Positions 33,050 to 46,100 of a DNA stretch of 64,000 nt are shown here, piece after piece. The position numbers and the translations under genes are program-made. Position 1 is the stretch's first letter, and each line of letters starts with the position of its first letter. This stretch comes from Fulvia fulva (taxonomy: Eukaryota > Ascomycota > Dothideomycetes > Mycosphaerellales > Mycosphaerellaceae). The notes under the pieces are model-generated. The model was not told the DNA's origin. It worked only from the letters and a program-made list of their open reading frames with translations, and did not search any database. The DNA lies in contig NC_063018.1 of NCBI RefSeq assembly GCF_020509005.1, positions 1,178,001 through 1,242,000 of the forward strand. The letters run 5' to 3'.

Positions 33050-33863
33050 ATGTCTCTTCATCATCTCGTCTCGAACAGTCGCCAGAAGCAATATGCACAG
33101 AACATGGCTGGCCATTTGGCCAGGGAAGCACTTCCTGATCTTGAATCGCCCATTTCTCGAGACGATCTCAAGCAACTCTGGCATCTCAGCCATGTCACGA
33201 AAATTTCATCACTATTCCAACGCAAACGCTCCACTGACAGCAAACTGCAGCACGCGTACCGGGACCTTCAGACCAAGGAGAAGAAGTCTCCCAACTTCCT
33301 AGACATACCGGCAGAGCTCCAATTCCAGGTCCTGTACACACGCTGGGAACCTATCAAGGCCCACCCCATCTACATCACGCGCATCGGCATGCACGGTAAC
33401 AACGCCCGCTCAAGCACCGCAGAAAAGATGGCGTAGCCCAGAATCCACCGCGTGTCGAACTCAACTAGCAATCTGATCACCTGCGTCAGCAGACGAATCC
33501 GTATCGACTGCCTCTCGATCTACAGTACTACCAGAGGAACTCCTTCGATCAAGGCTTTTGCGTGCATGGAAACAGCCACGACTGACTACGGGAGCAGGTC
33601 GAGGCGTGGATGGAAGCTTTGGGGGGTGGGGCAAATGTAGGCACGTACGGGAGGTGGTGGCGAGTGATTGCAATTCGTTCCCGGCGGACTAGGTGCATCT
33701 CAAGTTCCGCTGGACGTATCGCTACGAGGTGTTGCTGAAGATCAGGGTGTTGGGGTTTGATAAGGAGGTCGTAACGAAGGGGTTGGGGAGGCTTGGATTT
33801 ACGTTTCCAAGGGGTAAAGAGCTGTGGGTCAAGGATGGAGATCCTCGAGGACTGGTATCGTAG
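33050..33863 (+). pseudogene. degraded F-box-like/2EXR-type gene
   Basis: Pieces of one coding sequence appear in successive frames. A first segment contains FLDIPAELQFQVLY, like the start of fungal F-box-like '2EXR' proteins. After a TAG at 33434-33436, the same frame carries ITCVSRRIRIDCLSIY, the 'R-x-I-R-x-E-C-L' type motif of that family. Then a shift near 33525 puts YYQRNSF in another frame. A last coding-like segment (33690-33863, HLKFRWTYRYEVLLKIRVLGF) ends at TAG. At least one stop and two frame changes show decay. Function before decay is unknown. Confidence 0.5.
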
Positions 33864-34010
33864 TGATAGTTCTGCTCGCAAAACGGGTATATATATACGA
33901 TGCTCAATCATGCCAGTAGTGCATGTTTATCTGGTTAATATCAGTCTGTAGTACTATAGAATGCATCAACAAGGGTATAGAGCGGAAAAGACAGAACACA
34001 TGTGACCACT

Positions 34011-35141
34011 TCAAGCTACTGTAGCCTTCTCCTCAGGCTTCCCGGTCACTTCGGGCGCCGCATTCGTGGCAGACGGTGTCTCAGCAGCAACAACTTGAGC
34101 TGTTGGCGCGGATCCCACTTCAGCGGCTGGGACGCCCTCGATAGCGGCCTCCGCGGGCTTTGCCGCCTCCGTTTCCTGACTGTCGTACTTTGGTGTGATA
34201 GCAGTCTCCGCCAAGGTTGCGCCAGTCCCGCCATACTCTTTGGGTATATCAGTGCCCAGGTACTGGTATAGCTGATTGCCATATGTCATCCAGGTCATCG
34301 TCTGAATGCTATCCTTGCTCATCAACATCTTCATCGCGCCCATCATCCACTGCATGATGGTCGGCACGTTGACAACGTACTTGTAGCTGACAGTCTCGGG
34401 GTAGTAGCGCTGGAACATGTCGATGATCTTCTGTGAAGAGGCTTTGCTCTCGGCGGGCTGGCGGAAGAAGGAGACGGAGAGGTAGTCGTGGACGGCGATC
34501 ATCTTGTAGGGATCTGGGCCCTTGCCGTAGTCTGGAATGGGCTTGTCGGCGGAGTTGAGGTTGAGCTGAGAAATGGCGAGCTCTTGCAGCGCGACTCGCC
34601 AGCGGATGAAACTGCAGTCAGGTCAGGTGTGTGTAGAGATACTCTCCTTGCTGCCACGACATACGCATCTGTATCGCCAAATATCTTCTTCGACTCCTTG
34701 GCAGCATTGCCGTAGATGTTGAAGCACGCTATATCCTCCTCGTTCGGCGTCTCTTTGGCGGCCTTGACCTTCGTCACGTATCCAATACTCGCAAACTTGT
34801 CGGCATCGAAGACGTCATCCTTTGCCTTGAGTGGCTGATACTCTTTCCGCCATTTCAACGCTGCCGTAAGTTGCTCCTTCGCTTTTTCGAGGTCGTCCAC
34901 GTTCGCGCGAAGGTACTTCTGGAGGATGATGAGCGTCGTGTGCGGTGCCGGCTTGCTTGTTGGGGCTCAGTATGTGAGTAGTGTGTCAGTGGTGGTTGTC
35001 GAGGACCTACTCTGCTGTCGGAGCTGCCAGCTCGACACCGTACATCTCATTGTGCCCGGCGTTCTCGAGGATGCTTGACAGCTCGGCTGAGAAGTGCGCA
35101 AGCTTGTGCTCTTTAGGCAGATTGCTCCAGTGCGCCGCCAT
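34011..35141 (-). CDS. SFH5: SFH5-type phosphatidylinositol transfer protein
   Basis: Predicted 340-residue non-classical Sec14-like protein; SFH5 moves phosphatidylinositol between the ER and plasma membrane, and yeast Sfh5 also binds haem. Exons 35141-35011, 34955-34665 and 34611-34011, with introns of 55 and 53 nt; the spliced frame is 1,023 nt. The N-terminal lobe has TLIILQKYLRANVDDLEKAKEQL and LKWRKEYQPL. The CRAL-TRIO domain has the ASIGYVTKV strand, FIRWRVALQELAI, the gate-helix region MFQRYYPETVSYKYVVNVPT, and the C-terminal YLGTDIPKEYGG. An Ala/Pro/Glu-rich tail of about 80 residues follows, as in other filamentous-fungal SFH5 proteins. Confidence 0.87.
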
Positions 35142-35458
35142 GCTGGTGCAAGGAGACGAGCAGTCACGATGCTAATGTCTGGTAGGACTCGGTGTGAAAG
35201 TCATCCCATCGAGCTCGAGTCCAGAGTCTCGCATCCGCATCCGATCCGACATCGGCAGCGCAACTTCCATCTTCCTTCAACGCGTCTAGCAACCGACACT
35301 TTCTATACCATCGACCTTGATCTAGGCTCCTGCTCACCGATGATGATGGTGCTGCTGGCATGAGACGCCTCATCGGTATACCTGATCTGTCTCCCAAGCG
35401 CTGGTCCTTGTTGTCGCATCACGCTCGCTCCCGCCACTTCCATTCTCATCGCCACAAC
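35142..35458. promoter_or_regulatory. divergent promoter region
   Basis: 317 bp between the start codons of SFH5 (minus) and the HET gene (plus). Pyrimidine-rich stretches occur toward the HET start. No specific element can be named. Confidence 0.35.
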
Positions 35459-36662
35459 ATGATCAGACTCATCAACGCCTCTTCGCTCTACTTCGACGAG
35501 TTTGAGGGCGACTTCGTCCCTCCGTACGCTGTGCTCTCACACCGCTGGGGTGCTCGAAAGGATGAGGTCACATCTGAGGACTTCCAGAGTGGCCTGAAGA
35601 AAGACAGCCCGGGCTTCAAGAAGATCGATCAATTCTGCAAACACGCCTCCGATACGGGCCGTAAGTGGGTCTGGGTCGACACTTGCTGCATTGACAAAAA
35701 GTCGTCAGCTGAGCTGTCTGAATCCATCAGTTCCATGTTCAGTTGGTATCAGAAAGCCGATATATGCTTTGCTTACCTGCAGCATGTCGAGAATGCCGAG
35801 ACCTGGCGTGAAAGTGCTTGGTGGAAGCGAGGCTGGACGCTACAGGAGCTGATTGCACCTGACAATGTTGTCTTTTGCGATCGGGCATGGCGAGAGATAG
35901 GCTCGAAACATGGCATGGCCAACGATATCGCTACGCTGGCCAACATCCCACCGCGGGTGCTCAAGGTTCGGGGCAGGTATCGGCACTACACCGTTGCACA
36001 AAAGCTTTCATGGGCCGCCGGAAGAGCGACTACGAAACCCGAAGATCGAGCATACTCCCTTCTTGGTTTGTTCCACATCAACATGCCACTATTGTACGGA
36101 GAGGGCACCAGCGCTTTCCAGAGGCTACAGATCGAGATCCTACAGAAGTACTCTGATGAATCGCTCTTCGCATGGTCCAGAAGTAGCAAAGGTCCACATC
36201 TAGTCTTGGCGCATACGCCCGACTCCTTCCAAGGCTGCGGTGACATGGCACCACTATCGCTGCAAGAAGAGTCAGAATCTTACGCCAGACATCAAAGAAG
36301 ACGTGCCTAAGCACCATCGTGCTGTGCATCCTCCACGTGCGACAAGCTGGGGTATCGAGATCTGTGCTAATGCTAGGAAACTTGTGCCACTTGTAGAGCG
36401 CCCGATTCGTCACCAAGGCAGAGTTCAGGAGTTCTTGTGGTCTGTGACGCTCACCACTGCCTGGGCGGGCCAGATACGAGAACTGCCGTGCACTATACTC
36501 CTGGTGCGCAGCGGACCGGCGCCTTACAACTACAAGCGATTTGACCGCTATGTTGGCAATACACGCGAGTGCATGGAAAGGCTCTGCGAACAGTTCGATG
36601 TGTGCGAGCTCGAGGCAGACAAGATATTCTACTTGCAATTTGATGCTGATTTCGCCTACTGA
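35459..36662 (+). CDS. HET-domain protein, apparently intact
   Basis: Predicted 384-residue heterokaryon-incompatibility family protein. The start at 35459 gives MIRLINASSLYFDEFEG, the usual opening of HET proteins of the HET-E/D type. The core motifs are complete: PPYAVLSHRWG, FCKHASDTGRKWVWVDTCCID, SWYQKADICFAYL, WWKRGWTLQELIAPDNVVF and PEDRAYSLLGLFHINMPLLYGEG. A 49-nt GT-AG segment (36240-36288) restores the frame to the remaining conserved region, but its branch site is weak, so a frameshift at the same place is an alternative. There is no NACHT, WD or ankyrin tail. The family's known role is cell death on non-self recognition; this member's partner is unknown. Confidence 0.75.
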
Positions 36663-37197
36663 TCTCGATCTAGAACCCCTGAGCACTCCTCGCGTAACAG
36701 GAATCGTCCCTGGAATGCCACATCAACCAAAAGCGGCACTTCACATTCCTGTGCCACATGGACGTCAGGCTATACATAGTTATGACAGCATAACTCAGCA
36801 GGCGGGAGCTGCCACTCGCCGATCGGTATGCCATTTCACGCGGCTAGCCGACCAACAATGATCGTGAGCTGATGTGCCACCACAGTCTCGGCCCGGTGAA
36901 CATCATTCCTCATACTGTATCCAGCAACGGTGCCCGCTCGGCAAGCCGCCCGAAACGGCACTCTCGAAGTCGATACTGTTTTCGTTGTCGTCTTGCTTGG
37001 AATACCTGCCGGTTGTTGTGACGAGCATCGGGTCAGGCCAAGACACCGCATTCGTTTGGTATGGACGTGCCAGCAGTCGGTGGTGGAGTAATGGCAGATC
37101 CAAAGTCGCATGCTATCGCCCGTTTTCTGTCGAGTCTACAATTCAAGTCATTTGAAGCGATTGGGCGATAAGCATTCACGCGAACACAGCAGCGAAG
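36663..37197. other. intergenic; promoter side of the giant gene
   Basis: About 535 bp with no coding signal. It precedes the start codon of the giant secreted-protein gene and should contain its promoter. Confidence 0.4.
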
Positions 37198-40100
37198 ATG
37201 CAAGGACTAGCTTTCATACTCTCATTACAATGGCTGCTGAGCACAGCCAACGCGAGGTCTTTAGGTGAGCTGGCAGTTGCGACGCGATTAGAGGCTTTGC
37301 TGATGAGCACAGTTCCAGTCATTACTGTCACAGCTCACCGGTCGTGCTCCACCCCAGCAAGCCCGACCCTACCAGCATACGGATGGATTTCAACGAATGG
37401 AACGGTAATCCCTTACACCTTTACTGCTGACGATGTGCAAACAGAACTGGAAGGCGGATACTCGCCGGCCCTTACAAAATCCGACAGTCATTTGGAGCAG
37501 CCACAGTCGCCCATCACAGAAATCGCCATTACTACAAATGGCCAAACGATCACGGCTGCCGACTAAGTGGGCTCGGTGGTGCTACAGCACGGATTTTCGC
37601 AAATTACCCTCAGGGATGGGTCACGGACAGTCTTCGCCGGGCAGACCGTTAGCGCCCTTCAGAACGGCGACGGTGTGGTCTTGCTTGGCTCCAACACCCA
37701 GTTCTTCGGCTCTTCCTCAACCAGGCTTATCACAGCCAATGGTCATATATTCACAGCGGTCGACTATCAAGGATCGATGGTCCTTATTGACGGCACATCG
37801 ACTATCACTCTTCGGAGTGGAGCATCCACAACATTCGGCGGAAAGACAATAAGTGCGTTGGATTCTGGCGACGGAGTGGCGATTGGCGAGCCGATCACGA
37901 GTCTCTTCAACCCAGTACAAGTCCAAGTCACTCTTGGGAGCGGTGGTAATGTCATCACGGCTATAGCCACCAACAGCTCTGTGATTCTGCAGGTCGGATC
38001 ATCCACCATCACTATTGGCAACGGTGCACAGACGACCATCGCTAGCCAGACTGTCAGTGTCCTACCCGGCGGCAATGGTGTAGTATTCGATGGGTCAATC
38101 ACGAGCACGTTTGGGGCATCGTCGACAGCTCCGCAGGCAGGTGCTTACCCGACTCCGGCGATTCCATCTGCGACCACTAGGACCCTCAGTACTGGGAGTG
38201 CTCAACAGGCGAGCGTCACGATCAGTAGTCTTGTTCCGGGCGGCGGCGCATCTCCATCCATCAATGACGCGGTGCCAATTGCTGCACCTCAGACTGGTCT
38301 TGCCGGCCCACAATCAAGCTCCCAGTCGCTTGACAGCTCCGCAATGCCTACTCCTGCCGCCAGCTCAGATGACGACCTCCCATGTCCCATTCCTGGGGCA
38401 TCCTATGGCTACACTGTCCCATCAAGCGGCAGTCAATATGTCGTTCAGTGTAACACGACCCATGGAGGCTCTGTGTACCAGATTCTCATGACGGCGGAAA
38501 TAGGCGCCTGCCTTGATGCATGCAACGACGATATCCGCTGCGACGCTGTAGGCTATGACCTTGGGGCAGACCTCTGCTATGAGTACAATGCGCTATCTGC
38601 AGGGAACGGATACTTCTCGCCTACGATGCACTTTGCCCAGTTGAGGTCACGAGCGGTGGTCAAGGATGGTTTCACGTCGCTCGAACCAGTATTGATCTCG
38701 ACGTACTCTACTAGTGGTCTGATGACCAGCTATCCGAGCAATGGGGCACCTATTTTGACACCATCTCTTATTACCTCGGTGCGCGGCGGCATCACGACGC
38801 TCTCGACTTACACCACGCTTGTCGGCTCTTCCACCGTTGCTCGGACGCAGACCATCGTCAATGGAGGTGTGACCTCGATCAGCACGACCTATGCCACCCC
38901 CAACTCGGGGCCGTCGCTGGCTGCGTCGATTTTACCTGCGTCCTCTCCGACGCCTTCGAGCATCTTGAGCAACGCGGGCAGTGCAGCGGTACCTGTCACT
39001 TACGGCAGTCCCATTACGACAATGACCACTGTCCTTGGTGGTCAAACTTTGGTATCCACATATGCTACACTCTCTGGATCGTCCACGGCGGTCGAAACCT
39101 CGACTTCGGTCTTAGGTGGTCAGACTCTGACTATTACCGCCTACGTCACACCAACGACGACCGTAGGACAAGTAGGTTCCATCGGTCAGTCTATCGTTTC
39201 ACAGACTTCCTCTGGATCTAGTGCCATGCCAGGTATCGTGACCGTGGTCGCAGACCCCAGCAACACAGCACCTCTCACTATCGGCAGCCAGATCGCCATA
39301 CCCATTGCATCTGGTGCATATGTTCTGCCTAAAGGAGCCACCCTTGCTCCTGGCGGTTCGGCTGCAACGATTGTTGGTACTACGTACACTCTTGCTCCAT
39401 CAAGAAGCCCTGCTCCCGGTATTGCCACGTTGACAGTACCATCAGGCACGAGCGTGCCGATTACTATTGGAGACCAAGTTGCATCACCAGTCGCTTCCGG
39501 CGCCTACGTACTCCCCAACGGAAGCACTCTTTCTGCTGGTGGTCCTGCGGCGACGATCGACGGTGTCACCTACACTCTTGCACCGAATGCGGCCCAAGAC
39601 CAGGGCATTGTCACCTTGACTGTCAGTTCTGGTCAGAGTGCTCCGATTACGGTTGGCAGTCAGCTTGCCACTCCAATCGCATCTGGTGCGTTTGTTCTTC
39701 CCGGTGGTCAAACGCTTTCCCCTGGTGGCTCTGCCTTCACATCGGACGGCGTTGCGTATACCTTAGCCCCATCAAACCCCACGCTGATCACCTTGACGCC
39801 TGGTTCCGTGCAAGATTCACTCATCATAGTCGGCACTCAGATCGCTACACCCAATGCTTCTGGTGCCTTTGTGCTTCCTGGAGGCCAGACATTATCGGCA
39901 GGGGGCCCTGCCATCACGGTCGACGATGTCGTCTATACCTTAGCACCATCGGCTGCTGCTGTCGCTTCATCTGTCATCACCTTGACAGCAGGCCAGTTCC
40001 CGAATGCACCCATTACTATCGGCAGTCAAGTCATCACGCCCGCTTCTGGAGCCTATGTTTTACCTGGAGGACAGACACTTACCCCAGGCGGATCCGCAGT

Positions 40101-43100
40101 CTCTTTTGATGGCGTTGTATACACCCTGCCGCCAGTAGCGACCCCGAACCCATCAGCGATACTCACTCTCACGAGCGATCCGCGCCAAAGCACTCTCCTC
40201 GCCATTGGTGGTCAGCTAGCCACACCATTGCCTTCGGGAGCTTTCGTGCTACCTGACGGCCAGACTCTGTTCCCCGGAGGTCCAGCTGTAACGGTTGATG
40301 GTGCTGTGTACACTCTGGCACCCGCGACAAGCCGGATTCAGCCCGGTATCGCTACGCTGACTGCCGGATCCCTGCCTATCTCCATTGGCAGTCAAATCGT
40401 CAGTCCAATTGGACCGGGCGTTGATGTGCTTCCAGGCGGTCAGACATTGTCGCCTGGAGGCTCAGCTGTCGCACTTGATGGAACGACATACACCCTCGCA
40501 CCAGCACCAACTCGAGCGGCCGACGCGTTCACTTTGACTGAAGCTGGTGGTTCGGCACCACTGATCGTCGGTGGGCAAACGGCAGCACCGATTGGACCTG
40601 AAACTTATACGCTTCCCAATGGACAGTCACTCTACGTTGGTGGTCCTGCCGTCACGTTGAATGACGCGACATACACGCTGGCATCACCGACTAGTCAAAC
40701 GCCAGCGAGCGTGGTCACGCTTTCTCCTGGGTCAGGAAATGCTGCTGTCATCACATTTAATGGACAAGCCATATCTCCGGCGGCTTCTGGTCAATACGTG
40801 CTGCCAGGAGGTCAGACCCTGTCTCCGGGAGGCTCAGCTGTGGTCCTTGATGGCACTACCTACACATTGCCTGGATTTGCCACTTCTACCACTACGCGGA
40901 ACATTCCGGTCCCCGCTGGACTTACCACGGCGATACCAGGCGCATCTCAAGGAAGCAGTTTCGTTCTGCTGTTACCAGGATCTACGATTGGTCCTGGATC
41001 TTCAGCAGTATACTCTGGTACGACATATTCGTTGCCGACTTCGGGCAGTGGACTGTACACCAATGGCCAGTCCGTCGCCCTTCCCACTACAGCACCCGGA
41101 TCGCCTATCACGTTGTCCAACGGTGTCGTTATCGATTCAGCAACAACGTTCAGCGGCGGTGTCTCCAGTGGTGAGCCTCTGGTAATATTGCCGGGAGTCA
41201 CCCTATTGCCTGGCTTAGCAGCTGTCATATCGAGCACAGCCTACTCGCTTCCTACCTCGGGTAACAATGTCTACATTGATGGATCGCCGTATGCTATTCC
41301 GACAGTGGCTCCTGGCGCTCCGATCACTCTCCCGAACAGTGTCGAAGCAACACCGACAGTTGTGCCTAATGTGGTTCTTGGCACGCAGACTCTGTTGCCA
41401 GGAGGCGCACCTTTGACAGTCTCCGGGAGTACGTACTCATTGAGCGGCAGCGAAGTCGTGGTAGCAGGGCCATCGACTACATTCAATGTGGCTTTGACTG
41501 GACAAGCTCCAAGTCCCTCTCAAGCATCGTCAACTTCGATAAATGGAGAAGCCGCTTCACCCGGCACACCACCAGCATTGACGATCCATGGCAGCACATA
41601 CACTGCACAGTCTACTTCTGCTGGTCAGCTCGCTAGCTACTTGGTCAACGGCCAAGTTCTGACGCCAGGAGGCACGATCGCGAGCACCGACACCGTTGGA
41701 GCACTTGAGACACTTTCTCTTGACCCTGCTGGCACAGCAGTCGCCTTCATCGCCCAGGGCAGCACTACCATCTGACGAATATCGACAGTGGGGCCGCAGA
41801 GTATAGCTCAAAGCACCACGAGCATTCCTCAGGCCTCGGCCTCTGTCCTTTCAACTGCTACGCCGATTCTGACCGTCGACGGCAATACTTTCACGCCCAT
41901 TTCATACACACCTGGTGGCCTACCGACGTATGTAGTCAACAGCCAGACGCTTACGCCAGGCGGCACAATTATCGCCACGGACTCATCTGGTACCTTGGAG
42001 ACCCTGTCACTTGTCCCAGCGGGGACTGCGGTCGTCGTCATTGCTCAAAGCACGACGATTACTTCTCAACTCATCGAATCAGCCCCGACGAGTGCTCCAG
42101 CCTTGACGGGAGCTCCAATCTTGGCGGATGCTCCTCTGATCACGATCGGCGGCACGACGTACACTGCAGTGTCATACACTCAAGGCAGCCGACCCACTTT
42201 CCTAGTCAATGGCCAGACTCTGTCGCCTGGAGGGCAGATCAGTACTCCCCTGTCGAATGGTGTAACTGCTGTTTCATTGGATCCCACTGGATCTTTCATA
42301 GCATTCGTCGCGCCCAGCACCACACTCGTCTCGGAAATTGCTCTAGCACCTACGCATGGGCCAGAACAAGTACCGCTGCCAGTTCTGACCATCAAGAGCA
42401 ATACCTACACTGCAGCCCCGGACTCTGGAGTTGGTGTGCCTACTTATGTAATACAAGGGCAGACTCTTACGCCCGGAGGACAGATAAGCACCTCAATGCA
42501 AGGCGGCGTGAATGCCATCTCACTAGATTTATCTGGCTATGCTTTGAAATCCATCGCAGAGACCACTACAAGAATGTCTCAAATCGCTTCATCGGCATTG
42601 AACAGCCCAGCAACAACGAGTGCTCCAGTGCTGAGTATTCATGGCAACACGTATACAGCAATGGCGAACACCGCAGGTGGTCTACCTACGTACATGATTG
42701 AAGGCCAGACTTTAACGCCCGGAGGCATGATCTCTACGGCGCTTCCTGGAGGTGTTACAGCTATCTCTCTAGATCCTGGAGGAACGGCTGTAGCCTTCGT
42801 CGGCCAGACCAGCACAAGCACATCGCGATTAGATGTTTTGAGTACCTCCACTGGCTCGCCTTCCACCATCCCGCCAGTCTTGACGATCAACGGCGACACG
42901 TTCACTGCTGTCTCATATGCTCAAGGTGGTCAGCCCACCTACCTCGTGAATGGGCAGACATTGACTCCGGGAGGTCAGATCTCGACGACACTCCCCGGAG
43001 GCATCAGTGCCATCTCATTGGAGAGCACGTCAAGCGCCCTGCAGTTCCTTGGGGACAACACGGTGCTTACTTCGCAGATCACCACGTCGACGATCGCTGC

Positions 43101-46100
43101 ATCAGGAACAGACCCATCGGACATGCCAACATTGACATTCAATGGCGATACATATACTGCGACTGTGTTTAGCGATGACGCTGGCGTTGCGTACATCATC
43201 GATAGCCAGACATTGATGCCCGGTGGCGCCATTACCCTTACCGGGTCAAATGGTGTGAACACGGTCCAGTTCGACAATGCCGATTCTTCACTCATCGCTT
43301 CGAATGCTGATAGCACCACGACTCTCGCGGCACCAGGGTTCAACGTTGTTAGCCAAACGGATGTCTCAACCCAGTCAATGCCTGCTGCGCCGGCGCAAAG
43401 TATTGGCTTCCAACCGACTGCTCAGCCCACTGGATCGCAAGAGCAGCCTACGCTGAGCCCTGTGCCAAGCGTCCCGACACCTTCTGCTACATCCTCCGAG
43501 ACTGCTATCAGTCTTTCAGCTGCTACATCACCGTACGTTACGAGCTCTATGTCTTCGCGTTCCCGTACAAGGACAACGTCAAGCGCTTCCGGCCTCGTTG
43601 AGAGCCAAGGACCAATGACCACCTACATGTCTGGCGGTACGACTTTGGCAACCACCATTGGAGGTAGCACAAGGATTATGTCGATGAGCACCCGGGTCAT
43701 GATCACAACACCAATGGTCGTCGTAACACTGACAGAGGATGGGTCCACAAGCATGTCAATATCGACAGGGTCTGCGTACTCGATCACAAGAGACGCCACC
43801 GTTCGGACGATGGTGATGGGAGGCGTCAGGACATCCTACGTGACTGGCGGTACGACCGTGGTGGCACCAAGTACCCTGATTGACCCTTCTAGTGCCCCGT
43901 CAGCCACAAATGTGGTGGCCGAACAACGCATCGGGATGTGTCCTGAGTATAATGGCTTACTGTACAGCTCCGAAGAACGCTCCGGGTCAGCGCTCGTCAC
44001 TTGCGGCAATATCTACGAAGGTCAAGTGGCGGCCAATGACACGGAGGTCGATGCAGAGGGCTGTGATTACTCTTGCGTCGATATGTTGGATTGTATGGCT
44101 TTCTCATACACCGAGAACGGCTGCAACCTCTACAGCGACGTATCTGGGATGCGCATCAGCGAGGTTCCTGTGTTCTCGGCGCTACGCCTTCGAACGGTGC
44201 AGAAGGCTGTCGATACAACTACGCTTAGTGCTATGCCATCGACTACGGCAACGACTTCGAGTGGCTTCATGTCTAGTCTGGCTAGCTTGTTCAGCAGTGC
44301 TCTGGGTCGTTCGAGCACTGACCTGAGCACCACCACGATATCGAGTGACTCCAGTCCAGTATCAAGTAACCTTCCATCAGACGAGTCACCATCCACCGAT
44401 CAAGAAGCCAGCTCTGGTGCTTCAGGACCAGCCACATTGACAGACATGGACATCGAGCCGGGCCAGACTACGTCTGCGGTCACGGGAACGTCGAACCTGG
44501 CGGAGACCATAACTTCAACCGGCGAAGAGCCTTTGGTGAAGACTATTCATGAAGGATCTACTCTCACCTACGAATCGGATGGAACAACCTACACCAGTGT
44601 AGCACAAAGCGAGATTGTAACATTCATGCCGGATTCTGAGGTTCCGATCAGCCAACAAGACACTACTTCGCTGGCCGGAGCAGGCCCTTCTAGCTTCATC
44701 ATAACATACATCACTGGCGGCAGTACTTTGACTTATGTTTCCGCTGGCCGGACATACACATCAGTGGAGGGAGAAAGCGTAATTGCATCAAGTGGTTTTG
44801 GTGTTGCACCGACGCCGCAGCTACCCAACATGGAGGCAACATCAAACTTTGGCACGACACCACTCTTCACAGCGACTTTCGTCACAGGTGGGAGTACAAC
44901 GACTTTCTCCTCAGGTGGACAGCTATACACCTCTGTTGATGGTGGAACCATCGTCGAGACCGTGGCTGATGGTCCTCTTTTGTCCGACCTGCCATGTCAA
45001 TCAGGCTGTCTTCTGCCCACGACGGCGGTCCCTGGAGCATCAGCCAGCTCTGCTACATCCGGTGCACAGAGCATCGCTAACGACACACTCATAGCCGCTG
45101 AAGGCTCGATCGGAGCTACGGATCTGCCCGCGTCGACAGGAAGCCTGGCCGACAGCTCAGATCTGTCAGGATCGACCTCCGACAGCACGCCGTCTCTCGC
45201 AGCCAGTCATTCGACAAGCTCGCCGCCGAGCATATCTGTTCCGGATCTTGAAGTGACTATGAGTTTGCCATCGATCACTCCGGCTTCGATAACTGAACTT
45301 GGAACCATCTCGACCGTCTGGGGCTTTCAAATCTCGTATGCATGGCCTTCGATGGTCATAGTGGATGGAAGCATCACTGTTACATCCACGCCAAGCCCCA
45401 CGAGCGGAGCTGGTAGCTCGGCGCCGACCTCAATGACAAGCTCCGCCTCCAGGACCGTCACTACCAACGCAGAGACGGAATTGAGTTCGTCGAGTTCAGC
45501 TGACGATGCTTTTTCGATCAGCGCAACAGGGCCATCTTCTAGCCTGTCCGCCTCGCCCTCTAGCATGTGTCAAGCAGATACAGTCGGGGGCCAGGTTTTG
45601 CAGAATAGCGACTTCTGTACGGATGACATGAGCGGTTGGAGCAGTGGTATTTCGTCAGAAGTCGACCCTGCTGGCAACACATCTGCGCCAGGTAGTACTT
45701 CGTCAGGACGAGCAACAGTCGCTGTCATCAGTCGTCGTGCAGTGATCTCCTACGCACGATCCACGACAGAAGAGCCGACCTCCGCATGGATAGGGCAGCC
45801 TATCAATGCCACCGAGGGAGGTGTATACAACGTGACAGCCAATCTCTGGATCACCATGCCGGACGATACTAGCTCTGTCAGTTTCGTAATGCTTCAACTT
45901 GGCAACACGACCGTTTTCAGCACCGGCAATATCACCGCTTCGCAGAACTACACTATAAGCGTAAATGGAGCGGCTACCTCGGACATGACAGCCTTCCGCC
46001 TGATCTCGGCATACTCTGGTGAGCAGGAGGGTGCTGTAGCATTGGACAATGTCTACGTCTCGTTTGGATCAAGCAATGCGCCTTTGCCGGTGAACAGCGA

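Noticed and set aside
39225..43332. CRISPR-like array from regular spaced repeats
   Set aside because: The repeats are diverged protein-coding units in a eukaryotic gene with conserved frame and no constant direct repeat.
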